From Candidatus Epulonipiscium sp. (lineage in GTDB: Bacteria > Bacillota > Clostridia > Lachnospirales > Cellulosilyticaceae): DNA of 63,834 nucleotides. Each line of letters opens with the position of its first letter. Position 1 is the stretch's first letter. This document shows, piece by piece, positions 42,873 through 52,535 of the stretch. The position numbers were made by a program, and so were the translations under genes. Under the pieces are notes generated by a model. It was not told the origin of the DNA and did no database searches. It saw nothing but the letters and a program-made list of their open reading frames with translations. The stretch covers positions 1 through 63,834 of the forward strand of contig JAAYSX010000018.1 in assembly GCA_012518255.1 (NCBI GenBank), given 5' to 3'.

Positions 42873-43676
42873 TTATAAAATACGATATACTTCAGATACC
42901 TTATCTTTATTAGCTACGCTAACATTTATATCTTTCCCTACTTTAATCCCATTACACTCTAGCATATTCTTTGTTGTCACATAGGCTAAATCAGGAAAAT
43001 TATTCTCCCTACTCAAGTGCCCAAGCACTACATGTTCAAGATTTTTATGATATATACCAAGCAGGGCCTCAGCTGCTAAATCATTACTTAAATGTCCACT
43101 ATCACTTAGTATCCTCTGCTTTAAATAATAAGGATATGTTCCTGCCTGTAACATTCCTACATCATGGTTAGATTCTAATAATACTAGATTAGATCCCGCT
43201 AAATATTTAAGTATCTTTCTATCAACATATCCTAAATCCGTAGCTATACTCATCTTTTTCCCTTCATAGGAAAATGTATATCCAACTGGTTCTGCAGCAT
43301 CATGGTGTATAGAATAGGGTGTTATCTCTAGTCCTTCAAAATCTAAAGTAACCTCCTTATGGATAGTCCTAATATTCTCCGGTGAAATCTTGCCTATCTT
43401 TGCTTCTGGCAAAATAGCATCCCAGGTTCCCTTTGTAGCATAAATAGGTAGATTATATTTGCGGGATATAATTCCTGCCCCTTTAATATGGTCTGAATGT
43501 TCATGGGTAATAAAAAGCCCTTCTATTTCATTTGGGTCAACACCTATATCTTCTAGCCCCTTCGTTACCCTTTTGCCACTTATTCCGGCATCTACTAATA
43601 TTTTGTGCTTATCTGTTCCTACATATATACAATTTCCACTACTTCCACTTGCAATAGTGCATAATTCAAATTTCAT
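42873..43676 (-). CDS. MBL-fold metallo-hydrolase, YycJ/WalJ type
   Basis: A 267-residue beta-lactamase-fold hydrolase. The start KFELCTIASGSSGNCIYVG and the metal-binding THEHSDHIKG (His at about 58, 60, 63, Asp62) are typical of the YycJ/WalJ subgroup, which in Firmicutes is a 5'-exonuclease-like enzyme tied to DNA maintenance and usually encoded near the walKR genes. Later metal ligands are in SIHHDAAEPVG, ATDLGY and LLESNHD, and the final His in VLGHLSREN. The walKR genes are not in this window. Length is normal. Confidence 0.9.
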   Translation of the reverse strand: MKFELCTIASGSSGNCIYVGTDKHKILVDAGISGKRVTKGLEDIGVDPNEIEGLFITHEHSDHIKGAGIISRKYNLPIYATKGTWDAILPEAKIGKISPENIRTIHKEVTLDFEGLEITPYSIHHDAAEPVGYTFSYEGKKMSIATDLGYVDRKILKYLAGSNLVLLESNHDVGMLQAGTYPYYLKQRILSDSGHLSNDLAAEALLGIYHKNLEHVVLGHLSRENNFPDLAYVTTKNMLECNGIKVGKDINVSVANKDKVSEVYRIL

Positions 43677-43745
43677 CCATTGTCCCCCACATCTAGTTTA
43701 ATCTTATAAGAATTTATATATCCATTATACTCTAGAAGATAATCA

Positions 43746-44966
43746 TTAGCAATTTTTCACTGATATCTTCCCCCCCTCACTACACACAATGCATCTAGGT
43801 ATATTATTTAATACAGTTTTTAATATAACTTTACCAGTCCATAGTTTCTGTATGTATTTTAATGTTTCAGATGCATAGCTAAGATGCAATTCCCTATCAT
43901 CGTAAGAATGGCTTAAAATAAGACTACCATCACTTATATTCACCTCATCTACACTAATACATGGTATACCGCCTACCCCTACAAGTAGGGCTAACTGATT
44001 TCTTATTTCCTTCCACCCTTCCTCATTGGCCACCTGAGATACTAGGTAGTACTGCTCTTCTTCCTTAAATGTAAATAGATTTAATTCCCTACATAGATCA
44101 AAAGTAAGATAATTCCTAATAAAGGAAGCGTCTCTTTCAACTTGACGTATTCTAAACAACTCCTGAGGATTGTCTTTATGTATTTCATCTAAGGATTCCC
44201 ATATTTTAAATCCCACATAGTATGGGTTTATGGAAGTATGATTAGGTGCTATAACCATATTATGTATCTTTAAGAACTCTAATTGAAAACTTGTAGGTAG
44301 CTCAAGTGATTGCAAAATTTTATAATGCCACCAACTTGCCCAGCCTTCATTCATAATTTTACTTTCTATTTGTGGCAGGAAGTATTTACTTGTTTCTAAT
44401 ACAATTGTAAGTACATCTTTCTCCCAATCTTCTAAGGGGGCATTTTCTAAAAGAAAGGGTAGTATATCTTGGTACTTTATAGCATGCGCTACATCTAATA
44501 TTCTTTCAACTTTATCATAGCCAATGCTAGGATCTTGTATATAACTCCGAATCCTATCCCCATGGTTTTTAAACATCCCTATTGTTAGACTAGCATTAGT
44601 CCCTTCTTTAAACATCCTATTATTCTTAAAGAAATCATTGTGACCATATACATGTGCCATAGTTAATATTTGTGTAACCAAGGAATTTTCTTTCATTAAA
44701 TAAGCTATGCAAGGATCTGAGTTAATTACTATTTCGTAGGGTAATCCTGTTAGATCATAGGAATATAGGGTTTTTAGTTTTTCATAGGATTTACCAAAGC
44801 TCCAATGAGGATAGTGGGAGGGCATTCCTGAATAAGCCTCATAACATAACATATCCTCATAACTTACTATCTCAAATTCTTGTTCATAGCAATCAAGGCC
44901 AAATTCCTGTGATCTTTTTTCTATAATATTACTCCATTTTCTCAAATCCTGGAATTTAAAATTCAC
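43746..44966 (-). CDS. SpoVR family protein
   Basis: A 406-residue SpoVR/YcgB-like protein. Blocks seen: FEIVSYEDMLCYEAYSG, GMPSHYPHWSFGK, LPYEIVINSDPCIAYLM, VYGHNDFFKNN, NEGWASWWHYK and NPYYVGF. In B. subtilis SpoVR affects cortex synthesis; the biochemical role is unknown. GTG start; it overlaps the yhbH-like gene by 11 bases and follows it in the prkA-yhbH-spoVR order known across many bacteria. The stop region is followed by a 69-base gap to the MBL gene. Confidence 0.93.
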   Translation of the reverse strand: MNFKFQDLRKWSNIIEKRSQEFGLDCYEQEFEIVSYEDMLCYEAYSGMPSHYPHWSFGKSYEKLKTLYSYDLTGLPYEIVINSDPCIAYLMKENSLVTQILTMAHVYGHNDFFKNNRMFKEGTNASLTIGMFKNHGDRIRSYIQDPSIGYDKVERILDVAHAIKYQDILPFLLENAPLEDWEKDVLTIVLETSKYFLPQIESKIMNEGWASWWHYKILQSLELPTSFQLEFLKIHNMVIAPNHTSINPYYVGFKIWESLDEIHKDNPQELFRIRQVERDASFIRNYLTFDLCRELNLFTFKEEEQYYLVSQVANEEGWKEIRNQLALLVGVGGIPCISVDEVNISDGSLILSHSYDDRELHLSYASETLKYIQKLWTGKVILKTVLNNIPRCIVCSEGGKISVKNC

Positions 44967-46140
44967 TGCCTACATCACCCCCATCCGTATCTTGTTCAAC
45001 TTCCAACATCTTTACAAATGCAGGCCAAACATCTTCTTTATCGCTTATCTTTACTATAGAAAAATTATCCTCATCAATATTTTCATTGTATTTATTCATA
45101 ATACTACTTGTATAAGTGCTTGTTTTAATTTCACCATAGCCAAATAAATTGCATGTATTACAAAGTTCCTTTGCGTATTTAATTGCCTTCTCATTATCTT
45201 CTCCCCAATTATCGCCATCACTACAATGGAAGGCATATATATTCCATACACTAGGGTTATATCTTTCTTCTATAATATTAAGGGCTTTTTCATATCCACT
45301 GCTAATGTATGTCCCCCCACTTTCAGCCTTATGAAAGAAATCATCTTCTGTTACTTCTTTAGCTGTGGTAGTGTGGGCTATAAAGACTACTTCTACATTC
45401 ATATATTTTAACCTTACAAATTGATACAGCAAAAAATAAAAACTACGGGCCAAATATTTCTTAGTTTGCCCCATAGAACCAGATGTATCCATAATGCAAA
45501 TTATAACAGCATTAGAATCCCTTTTTAATTTTGGTTTGACTTTAAAATATCTTAGATCACTTTCATGGAAAGGGAACCTTTGATTCTTTATATCACATTC
45601 TTCCACCTGCCCACTTGCTATTTTTTCTCTTTTTATCTTTTCAATCATGGTATGGCGCTTTGAAAATCTCGGTGGTATACCCTTATGCCTAACTCCCCAC
45701 CTTTTAGATGATGAATCTGTAATTATTTCACTAAATTTCTTTCTTTCCAAATATGGTAGATTAAGATCTTCAAATAAGTAATCTATAGCTTCTTCTATTG
45801 TTATTTCTGTTTCATATATATCATCACCCTCTAATTCACCAGCCCCTATTAAAGACTTACCTCTGCTAGGACCTTGCTTTGAGATTTTTTCGCCTTTTGC
45901 TTCAGTTCCTTTACCAGTTCCAATACCTATTTGGTTTTTGCCGTATTTAAAGTAATATTCCTTTAATCCCCTGATAGGTATCTTTACCTTTCTTTTTTTG
46001 TTTTCCCCAATTATGCTTTCTTCAGATATAATATCACCAATATTTTCTTTAATATTTCTTTCGACTAATTCCTTATGCCTTCGTCTATCTTCAACGCTCC
46101 TATCCCTACCATTAGATTGAAATTCTCTAATAATTGCCAT
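44956..46140 (-). CDS. YhbH / DUF444 family protein
   Basis: About 394 residues. N-terminal charged region (DRSVEDRRRHKELVERNIKENI), then a von Willebrand factor A-like domain from about residue 210 with CIMDTSGSMGQTKKYLA (MIDAS-type DxSxS), as in the YhbH/YeaH family. It is co-encoded with PrkA kinase and SpoVR throughout bacteria; its activity is unknown, possibly a scaffold or phosphorylation target. I chose ATG 46140, eight bases after the prkA stop; the ORF upstream would add 25 unlikely hydrophobic residues. GGAAGG lies 12 bases before, a weak spacing. Confidence 0.9.
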   Translation of the reverse strand: MAIIREFQSNGRDRSVEDRRRHKELVERNIKENIGDIISEESIIGENKKRKVKIPIRGLKEYYFKYGKNQIGIGTGKGTEAKGEKISKQGPSRGKSLIGAGELEGDDIYETEITIEEAIDYLFEDLNLPYLERKKFSEIITDSSSKRWGVRHKGIPPRFSKRHTMIEKIKREKIASGQVEECDIKNQRFPFHESDLRYFKVKPKLKRDSNAVIICIMDTSGSMGQTKKYLARSFYFLLYQFVRLKYMNVEVVFIAHTTTAKEVTEDDFFHKAESGGTYISSGYEKALNIIEERYNPSVWNIYAFHCSDGDNWGEDNEKAIKYAKELCNTCNLFGYGEIKTSTYTSSIMNKYNENIDEDNFSIVKISDKEDVWPAFVKMLEVEQDTDGGDVGSEF

Positions 46141-46147
46141 CCCATTC

Positions 46148-48070
46148 TCAATCCTTCCATAAGTTATTAGCAGCATATTTAAGAATAACATTGCAGCAGT
46201 GATCACAGTAGCCATTTTCCTTCATTTGATCTACCATTGCATTATATTTTCTTTTCTGTTCTTGATTCCTAACCTTATTTTGAGTAATTATACGAGATAA
46301 TTCCCTTACAGATGATGTAAGTTTCTTTTCTATGGCCTCTCTTAGGGGTTCATAGGATCTATAATCTATTTCCCCACCAGACCTTATAAGTGAAAACATG
46401 TAAGATGTAACGTCCTGCCTAAATCCTTTGGATGCCAACTGGGTAATACCTAGCTGTTCCTCTATTGAACGCATAAAGGCCTCATCTGCTTCTAATTGTT
46501 CCCCTGTATTTTCATCCTTTATTTTAACCTTATTAATATAGGCCTCAGCGTGATCCAAATAATTATTAAATAAATCCTCCGCCTGCTCACTATACCCATG
46601 TATAAACGCCTTAGTAACCTCATTTTCTAGTATCCTATGATATTCCTTCTTAATAGAATCTTGCAAATAACCTATATAAGTTTTCTTAAGATCGTTTGAA
46701 ATAGATAGTTCCTTAACCTCTTGCGTAAGATTCTCTATAAGTACAACAGGATTAATGCAGTTATGCTGGGAATCCGATAAGGCATTATCAATGGCCTTCA
46801 TAATGAACCTTGTAGATATTCCACTCATTCCCTCCCTAACTGCCTCTTCCCTTAGCTCCATAATATCTATGCCTTTTCTAGTGCCTTTTTCAACAATTTC
46901 TTCCCCATTGTATATTTTGAGCTTAGTTAGGGGATCCACCTTATTAGATGGCTGCAATCTTGTTAAAATAGCAAACATAGAAGCTATTTCAATAGTATGA
47001 GGCGCGATATGTGCCTTAAAATTAGACTTAGATAGTATCTTCTTGTATATCTTAATCTCTTCGCTAAGCTCTAGGCAATAAGGCACTTCTATTTTTACTA
47101 TTCGGTCAAGTATTGCTTCATTTGTGTGGTCTGCCTTAAATTTATTCCATTCCGCCTCATTTGAGTGGGCCACAATAACACCATCAAAATATATCATTGA
47201 TCCTTTTCCAGGTGATGGTATGCTTTTTTCCTGTGTTGCCGTAATCATAGTATGAAGATACTCCACATCATTTTTAAAGACCTCAATAAATTCTACAAGC
47301 CCCCTATTCCCAACATTAAAGGCACCATTTAAGGATAGGACTCTTGGGTCATCTTCCGGGTATAAATCCATTTTTGATATATCAACAGACCCAACCAGGA
47401 CTGAAGTATCTTGATTGTTAGGATCTACAGGCGGTACAACCCCTACCCCTCTTCTAGATCTTATAGAAAAGTCCACTAATTCAACTGGAAATCTCTCATA
47501 TTTACCATCAAATTCTGTTTTAAGCCTATAGCGGCAAACTGGACATAATTCTCCCTCTATACGAATATTAAACTTCTCTTCAAAAGTTTTTCTTAAGTGT
47601 TTGGGTATTAAATGCAGGGGCTCTTCTCTCATAGGGCATCCTTCAAGGGCATATATAGGTTGGCTATATTCTAGTGCTTCTTTTATAGATTCAATAATAG
47701 ATGATTTACCTGCACCTACAGGCCCAACTAAATATAGTACCTGCCTTGATTCTTCCCCAAGCATTGCTGCTGAATGAAAATATCTTACTATTTTCATAAG
47801 GGTATTATCAATACCAAAAAACTCATCCTTAAAGAAGTTATATTGCTTAATAAAGTTATTTCCATAAATCCTTCTTAGCCTTGCATCCTCTTCAGTGCTA
47901 ACAATCTCAACCCCTGGCTCAGAAATTAAATTATATATTCTCTCATGTGATAATTTTGCAAGATCAGGATTTGTACTTATAATATGTAGATAATCTAGAA
48001 AATTCCCCTTAAACTTAGGTGCCTGTGACTCTTTTCTATCTTCCATAATTAGTTTAGTAAAGTCATCCAT
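46148..48070 (-). CDS. prkA: Serine protein kinase PrkA
   Basis: A 640-residue AAA+-type kinase. Walker A GPVGAGKS at residues 116-123, then the metal-coordinating CPMREEPLHLIP and CPVCRYRL block, the EFIEVFKNDVEYLHT segment and the AILDRIVKIEVPYCL region, and a C-terminal PrkA domain. In Bacillus PrkA supports sporulation, and its ATPase/protease-like activity is debated; elsewhere it responds to starvation. ATG 48070 follows AGGAGG, so the longer frame is rejected. First gene of the prkA-yhbH-spoVR operon. The terminator at 48135-48204 isolates it from the upstream degraded gene. Confidence 0.95.
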   Translation of the reverse strand: MDDFTKLIMEDRKESQAPKFKGNFLDYLHIISTNPDLAKLSHERIYNLISEPGVEIVSTEEDARLRRIYGNNFIKQYNFFKDEFFGIDNTLMKIVRYFHSAAMLGEESRQVLYLVGPVGAGKSSIIESIKEALEYSQPIYALEGCPMREEPLHLIPKHLRKTFEEKFNIRIEGELCPVCRYRLKTEFDGKYERFPVELVDFSIRSRRGVGVVPPVDPNNQDTSVLVGSVDISKMDLYPEDDPRVLSLNGAFNVGNRGLVEFIEVFKNDVEYLHTMITATQEKSIPSPGKGSMIYFDGVIVAHSNEAEWNKFKADHTNEAILDRIVKIEVPYCLELSEEIKIYKKILSKSNFKAHIAPHTIEIASMFAILTRLQPSNKVDPLTKLKIYNGEEIVEKGTRKGIDIMELREEAVREGMSGISTRFIMKAIDNALSDSQHNCINPVVLIENLTQEVKELSISNDLKKTYIGYLQDSIKKEYHRILENEVTKAFIHGYSEQAEDLFNNYLDHAEAYINKVKIKDENTGEQLEADEAFMRSIEEQLGITQLASKGFRQDVTSYMFSLIRSGGEIDYRSYEPLREAIEKKLTSSVRELSRIITQNKVRNQEQKRKYNAMVDQMKENGYCDHCCNVILKYAANNLWKD

Positions 48071-48134
48071 ATATATTCCTCCTAAATTGTAGAATTGTAT
48101 ATAATTAAATATATGATTTAAAAGTAATAACATG

Positions 48135-48204
48135 AATAAAAAATAAAGGCTATAAAATTCGACTTAATCTATATAACTCCTTATTAAGCCGATTTTATAG
48201 CCTT
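48135..48204 (-). terminator. Terminator downstream of the GH26-like pseudogene
   Basis: Arms 48146-48168 and 48183-48204 form a 22-bp stem with three mismatches, followed on the minus strand by TTATTTTTTATTC. It separates the degraded lipoprotein gene from prkA. Confidence 0.88.
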
Positions 48205-48224
48205 CACTACCTGGGTAAGCTTAT

Positions 48225-49486
48225 TTAATATATTCTAAGTATATTTTTGTTAATAGTATATTTATAACCTAAGACACTCACTAACTGGTCTAGATTATAA
48301 TATCTCTCCCCACCTAATATAACTTCATGTTCTCTTATATCCCTTGTCACATCTATTTCCCAATCATACATTAGGGTGTCTTCTAAAATATATAAATCAT
48401 TATTATATATATATATGGGTGTTCGCATTTTAATCCATTGATAAGATATACGTTCCTTAGCCTCCTTTACACTATCAAGATAGTCATTACCCTTGATTGC
48501 ATCGCTATAAATTTGGCTAATTTTAGGCTCTGTAGACACTCTAAAATTATCGTTGCCTACATTGCTTGGGTAGTTCCTAATATTATCAAAATCAATATAG
48601 TTTACCCCTTTAATCCTAGGGTAATGGTTAGGGATCTTGGAGTATATTTTATTTATAATCTCTTCCGCTTCATCAAGATAAAAGCTGTGATCCTTATTAG
48701 AATAATGGGAAACAGCCAGGCCAGATATCATCATCGGTTTCTTATCTTGATACATATTATAGAAATAGTCAAGATGTTTATCTAAATCAACATTATATCT
48801 TTCATTATCTTTATATATGGGAAAAACATATTCATCCCAACCCAGTCCACATATTCATCACCTGGATAATAAATCATAGAATCATATATATCTTCCATAT
48901 TACTACTCCAGACAAGTACTGCATTAGGTGCATACTTATTAAATGCTTGCTTTGCAAGCCTAAAATAGTCTATATAGTTCTCAGCATCCCCTAGTTCCTT
49001 TGCTCCCGGATAAAATTCTATGAATATGGGTATACTATAAGTATTTCTAAATTTCTTAGCTGTTTCATCTAATAGATCCTTATCGTAGAGTAGGTCAAGA
49101 TCTTTTGGTGATATTATTATATAAGGTGATTTCTTATTAGCTAAACATTCAAGTAGCCATTTGTCTGGAAACAAATCTCCCATTTGATAATATCTAAGCT
49201 CCATAGCTACATCCTTATCTACAGCTTCTTCAAACTTTCTTATATCATATCCTATCTCCGGATTAGATAGGACATAAGCTCCTAGATATGTTCCCCTTAT
49301 AGGCTCATACATAGAAAGCCCCATTTCTTTTTGTAAATATCCTATATAAGGCGTCTCTACAATTCTATGTTGCAAATCTGTCTCGGTAGCCATATTATCT
49401 TCATTGCTGCTTACCCTTCTCCCGCACCCAAGCAAAACTAATACACAGGCAAAAAAAATTACACCGAGTTTCATATGAATTCTCAT
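48225..49486 (-). pseudogene. GH26-like lipoprotein, frameshifted and catalytically degenerate
   Basis: Two adjacent frames (49486-48782 and 48755-48225) are one gene. The first starts with a lipobox (LVLLGC) and GH26-like sequence up to WVGMNMFFPY; the second frame resumes with YKDNERYNVDLDKHLDYFYN and continues KKPMMISG... and a stalk-type C-terminal domain (YYNLDQLVSVLGY). Joining needs loss of two bases in the repeat CATATATAAAG near 48815-48822. The GH26 acid/base block reads IEFYPGAKE and the nucleophile block MMISGLAV, so both catalytic Glu are absent: it was probably not a glycosidase even before the shift. ATG 49486 follows GAGGTGAT. A real frameshift and a sequencing slip remain alternatives. 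Confidence 0.72.
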
Positions 49487-49526
49487 ACATATCACCTCGT
49501 TGTAATTATTGCCTATTATTTATTTT

Positions 49527-50072
49527 TTAATCAACTTTACTTCTTTTTTGTATTAAATGGGTCTGTAAAGCTTTTAAATAATGAACAAACGCACCGTCTT
49601 CTGAGTATATTTGAAGTTCTTTTGGGAAGTCCTTATAACTTATAGATTTCCTACCACCATGGTCAACTTTTTCCCAGTGACTATAGAATAGATCAAATGG
49701 TAATAGATACATTTCATCATAGTGCTTAAAATTTATTATAAAGAAAGCCTCCCCACCTTGTTTGGTAAAGTCTTTCATATATTCTATTTGATGCAGATGA
49801 ATATTTGCAAATGGTAAAGATTTTAGGTTTGTTTCTTTTGCATCAAAGCATACAGGCAGACCCTGGACTACACCTATAAAGTCTACTGTACTTTTTTGTT
49901 CAAAGTATGCCTGGGTTATAGTCCTAGTCTCCTGATCTATGCGTGTTGGTGTTATAGGAGTTGGAACCTTTTGGACTAGTGCAAGCCCTTTTTCCCTGTA
50001 TAACTCGTTTGTATGAGTTATTAATTCTTCTAGCATACTACCTCTTAAACCTCTTGTGTTCCAGTATCCCAT
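49527..50072 (-). CDS. recU: Holliday junction resolvase RecU
   Basis: A 181-residue endonuclease that resolves four-way DNA junctions, the Firmicutes counterpart of RuvC. Family blocks: NTRGLRGSMLEELI, KVPTPITPTRID, STVDFIGV, FDAKETN, HQIEYMKDF and FFIINFKHYDEMYLLPFD, which include the catalytic Asp/Glu of the resolvase fold. It complements the ruvAB genes 43 kb away. It lies between RluA and the GH26-like pseudogene, with its own ribosome site. Confidence 0.96.
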   Translation of the reverse strand: MGYWNTRGLRGSMLEELITHTNELYREKGLALVQKVPTPITPTRIDQETRTITQAYFEQKSTVDFIGVVQGLPVCFDAKETNLKSLPFANIHLHQIEYMKDFTKQGGEAFFIINFKHYDEMYLLPFDLFYSHWEKVDHGGRKSISYKDFPKELQIYSEDGAFVHYLKALQTHLIQKRSKVD

Positions 50073-50098
50073 TTATTACCTCTCCTCTATTTTATATT

Positions 50099-51073
50099 TT
50101 ATAAGGATAAGAATCCTTCTTCCTGGAAAATCTGGGAATAAAGAGGTGGTGCCCCTACTGTAAACACCTTATTCTCAAGATAACCTAATGGTTCTGTACA
50201 CATTTCAAATTTGATTTTATATGCACATAAAAATTGGTGCCTGAGTTTATATTTCCGTAGAAAATATTCATTCTCTTCTTTATCTCCATACTTAGGGTCA
50301 CCTATAATAGGATGATTTATTGTTGCTAAATGAGCCCTTATCTGATGGGTTTTACCAGTTACTAACTGAACTTCTATTAAGGTATACCTTCCATTAGCCT
50401 GTAAAGGCAAAATCCTTGTTTCTACCTCCTGTGAGCCCTTAACATAGCTATCTACAATTTCAACCTCGTTCCTAGAATGGTTCTTCTTATGATATCCTTT
50501 TAAAACTAGCGGTTTTTCTACCCTTCCTAGAACTATACTCATATAGTATTTAGATATCTCCTGGGTCCTAAGCATATGGTGGATAGCCTGGGTTGATTGC
50601 ATGTTTTTACCAACCATAACTATACCTGCTGTATTCCTATCTAGTCTATTACAAGGTGCTGGTCTAAAACCTTGGTACTTTTCTGGATCATATTCTCCCT
50701 TATTGTATAAATATGTAAGTATCTCTTCTGATAGTGTGTTTTCTCCCCCAGCATCTGGTTGTGTAAGTAAACCTAATGGTTTGTTAATTATTAATACATT
50801 TTCATCTTCATATATTACTTCAAAAGTTGGTTCTACCAATGTTATATTTTCTAACTTTCTAAATTTGTTTATAGTTTTTTCACTTAAATAAACTTGTATT
50901 TCATCTTCCACTTTCAGTATTTCATTTCCTTTAGCCCTTTTCCCATTATATTTAATATTCTTTTTCCGTATCATTTTATATAGGAAACTTTTAGGGGCCC
51001 TATTAAAATACTTCATAAGAAACTTATCCAATCTCTGATTCGCCTCATTTTCATTAACCTTGATTACTCTCAT
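50099..51073 (-). CDS. RluA-family 23S rRNA pseudouridine synthase (RluC/D-like)
   Basis: A 324-residue enzyme that converts uridine to pseudouridine in structured RNA. An S4 RNA-binding domain (about 12-60, ANQRLDKFLMKYF) precedes the catalytic domain with IIYEDENVLIINKPLGLL, the active-site motif NRLDRNTAG (Asp145; usually HRLD), and later LVTGKTHQIRAHLA and GDPKYGD. N in place of H next to RLD is a minor change seen in several branches. Which position it modifies cannot be read. Single gene with a normal layout. Confidence 0.92.
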   Translation of the reverse strand: MRVIKVNENEANQRLDKFLMKYFNRAPKSFLYKMIRKKNIKYNGKRAKGNEILKVEDEIQVYLSEKTINKFRKLENITLVEPTFEVIYEDENVLIINKPLGLLTQPDAGGENTLSEEILTYLYNKGEYDPEKYQGFRPAPCNRLDRNTAGIVMVGKNMQSTQAIHHMLRTQEISKYYMSIVLGRVEKPLVLKGYHKKNHSRNEVEIVDSYVKGSQEVETRILPLQANGRYTLIEVQLVTGKTHQIRAHLATINHPIIGDPKYGDKEENEYFLRKYKLRHQFLCAYKIKFEMCTEPLGYLENKVFTVGAPPLYSQIFQEEGFLSL

Positions 51074-51112
51074 GATCTTCTCCTATTTATATAAATTTAT
51101 TGTCTCGGTAAT

Positions 51113-51676
51113 TTACATCATCATTTGAGCGATGAGCTGGGTATATTCCTTAAGATCCTCTTCTCTTTCTATTATTGCATCTTTTTCTATTTTCTTAAAA
51201 AGATTCCCCAAGTCTTTCGTTTTCTCTTTTTCTATATATACAACTTTATTTAGGGATATACCCTTTGCTTTTAATTTTTTATTAAGTATCCTTTTTGTAT
51301 CATTTATATCTTTAGGATTTTCCATAATGCAATATATCTTTGATCCTGTAACAAATATATGATCAAAATACAAAATGCGTTTTTCATCTGGAATTAAAGC
51401 ACTGTGGAATAAACTATACTTACCTTTAATAGATTCCAATTGCTTGCTAGTTTCAGGATCTGGATCCTTAAATCTCAAGATAACAAATAATTGGGTTGAG
51501 TACTGGGCAACTGGCAATACTAAGATGGCTGCTAGCACGGTATAAATATTACCTCTTGTTTTGGTTGTCATATATCCTAACAAAAAAATAGCAAACATAA
51601 TTACTAGCCACATTAAGCTTGCTAAAAGGTATTTTCTTTTTCTCTTTTTTAAATAATCTTTTTCTCTTATAATCAT
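51113..51676 (-). CDS. Hypothetical membrane protein (187 aa)
   Basis: Two predicted membrane helices near residues 17-37 and 43-65 follow a very basic start (REKDYLKKRKRKY), leaving most of the C-terminal part in the cytoplasm. The soluble tail contains a possible nuclease- or NERD-like mixed pattern (ALIPDEKRILYFDHIFVTGSKIYCIM), but I cannot assign a family. It lies eight bases after the SDR gene and is probably co-transcribed with it. Confidence 0.65.
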   Translation of the reverse strand: MIIREKDYLKKRKRKYLLASLMWLVIMFAIFLLGYMTTKTRGNIYTVLAAILVLPVAQYSTQLFVILRFKDPDPETSKQLESIKGKYSLFHSALIPDEKRILYFDHIFVTGSKIYCIMENPKDINDTKRILNKKLKAKGISLNKVVYIEKEKTKDLGNLFKKIEKDAIIEREEDLKEYTQLIAQMMM

Positions 51677-51684
51677 ACTATCTC

Positions 51685-52449
51685 CTACTTGCAGCAGTTC
51701 ATCTTAACACTCATTCCTCCATCTGTTACAAGGTTACTACCTGTAATAAATCCTGCTTCATCAGATGTTATAAATAGGCATGCTTTAGCTACATCTTCCG
51801 GAACACCTACACGGTCTACTAAATATTGACTATGGTCCTGATCAGTTAAGTGAACAAATTTACGATTTTTCTTCTTTTTCCATTGGGACTTATCTACCCA
51901 TCCTGAGCTTATCAAATTAACCCTTATTTTGGGTGATAATGTGTTTGCTAAGGCATTTGTTAATGATTCTAAAGCGCCCTTAGATGCTAAATAGGGTTCA
52001 GTATGAAGCTCAGATGTTCTTATTCGGGTTGCACTAATATTAACTATGCTACATCCTTCATTCTTCATATAGGGTGCCACATGTTTTGTACATATATATG
52101 GCCCCGTTACATTAACTGCCATAACACGGTCCCATTCATCTATGGGTCTTGTGAATAGGGTCCCCGTTGCATCTATAGCTGCTGCATTAATAAGTATATC
52201 AACATGGCCAAACCTATTTACTACCTGCCCTACCATTGTTATAACATCAGCTTCCTTACTTACGTCCGTTTTTAAAAAGAAGGCGCTTCCACCATTATCA
52301 TTTATATATTCTTCCATTTCGGTGCCCGCATCTTTGTCACATTCAGCTATGATAACATGAGCACCTTCTTTTGCATAGCTATTAGCTATGCAAGCCCCAA
52401 TTCCTTCACCGCCCCCTGTAACAATAACTACCTTGTTAACATATTTCAT
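51685..52449 (-). CDS. SDR-family oxidoreductase (glucose 1-dehydrogenase-like)
   Basis: A 254-residue classical short-chain dehydrogenase. Nucleotide motif TGGGEGIG at 11-18, NAAA at 88-91, and Ser139, Tyr153 and Lys157 for catalysis (NISATRI... EPYLASKGAL); the ending DGGMSVKM is typical. An acidic Asp/Glu after strand 2 (IAECD) suggests NAD preference. The substrate is not known. Strong homology to the clostridial 'SDR family' group. The gene is monocistronic or coupled with the downstream membrane protein gene. Confidence 0.9.
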   Translation of the reverse strand: MKYVNKVVIVTGGGEGIGACIANSYAKEGAHVIIAECDKDAGTEMEEYINDNGGSAFFLKTDVSKEADVITMVGQVVNRFGHVDILINAAAIDATGTLFTRPIDEWDRVMAVNVTGPYICTKHVAPYMKNEGCSIVNISATRIRTSELHTEPYLASKGALESLTNALANTLSPKIRVNLISSGWVDKSQWKKKKNRKFVHLTDQDHSQYLVDRVGVPEDVAKACLFITSDEAGFITGSNLVTDGGMSVKMNCCK

Positions 52450-52535
52450 AACCTACCTCCATCTGCTTAAGTGCTACATCTTAAACTATTGTACCAAAAA
52501 AGCATCTACTTTAAAAGGACAAAATATAATAGACT

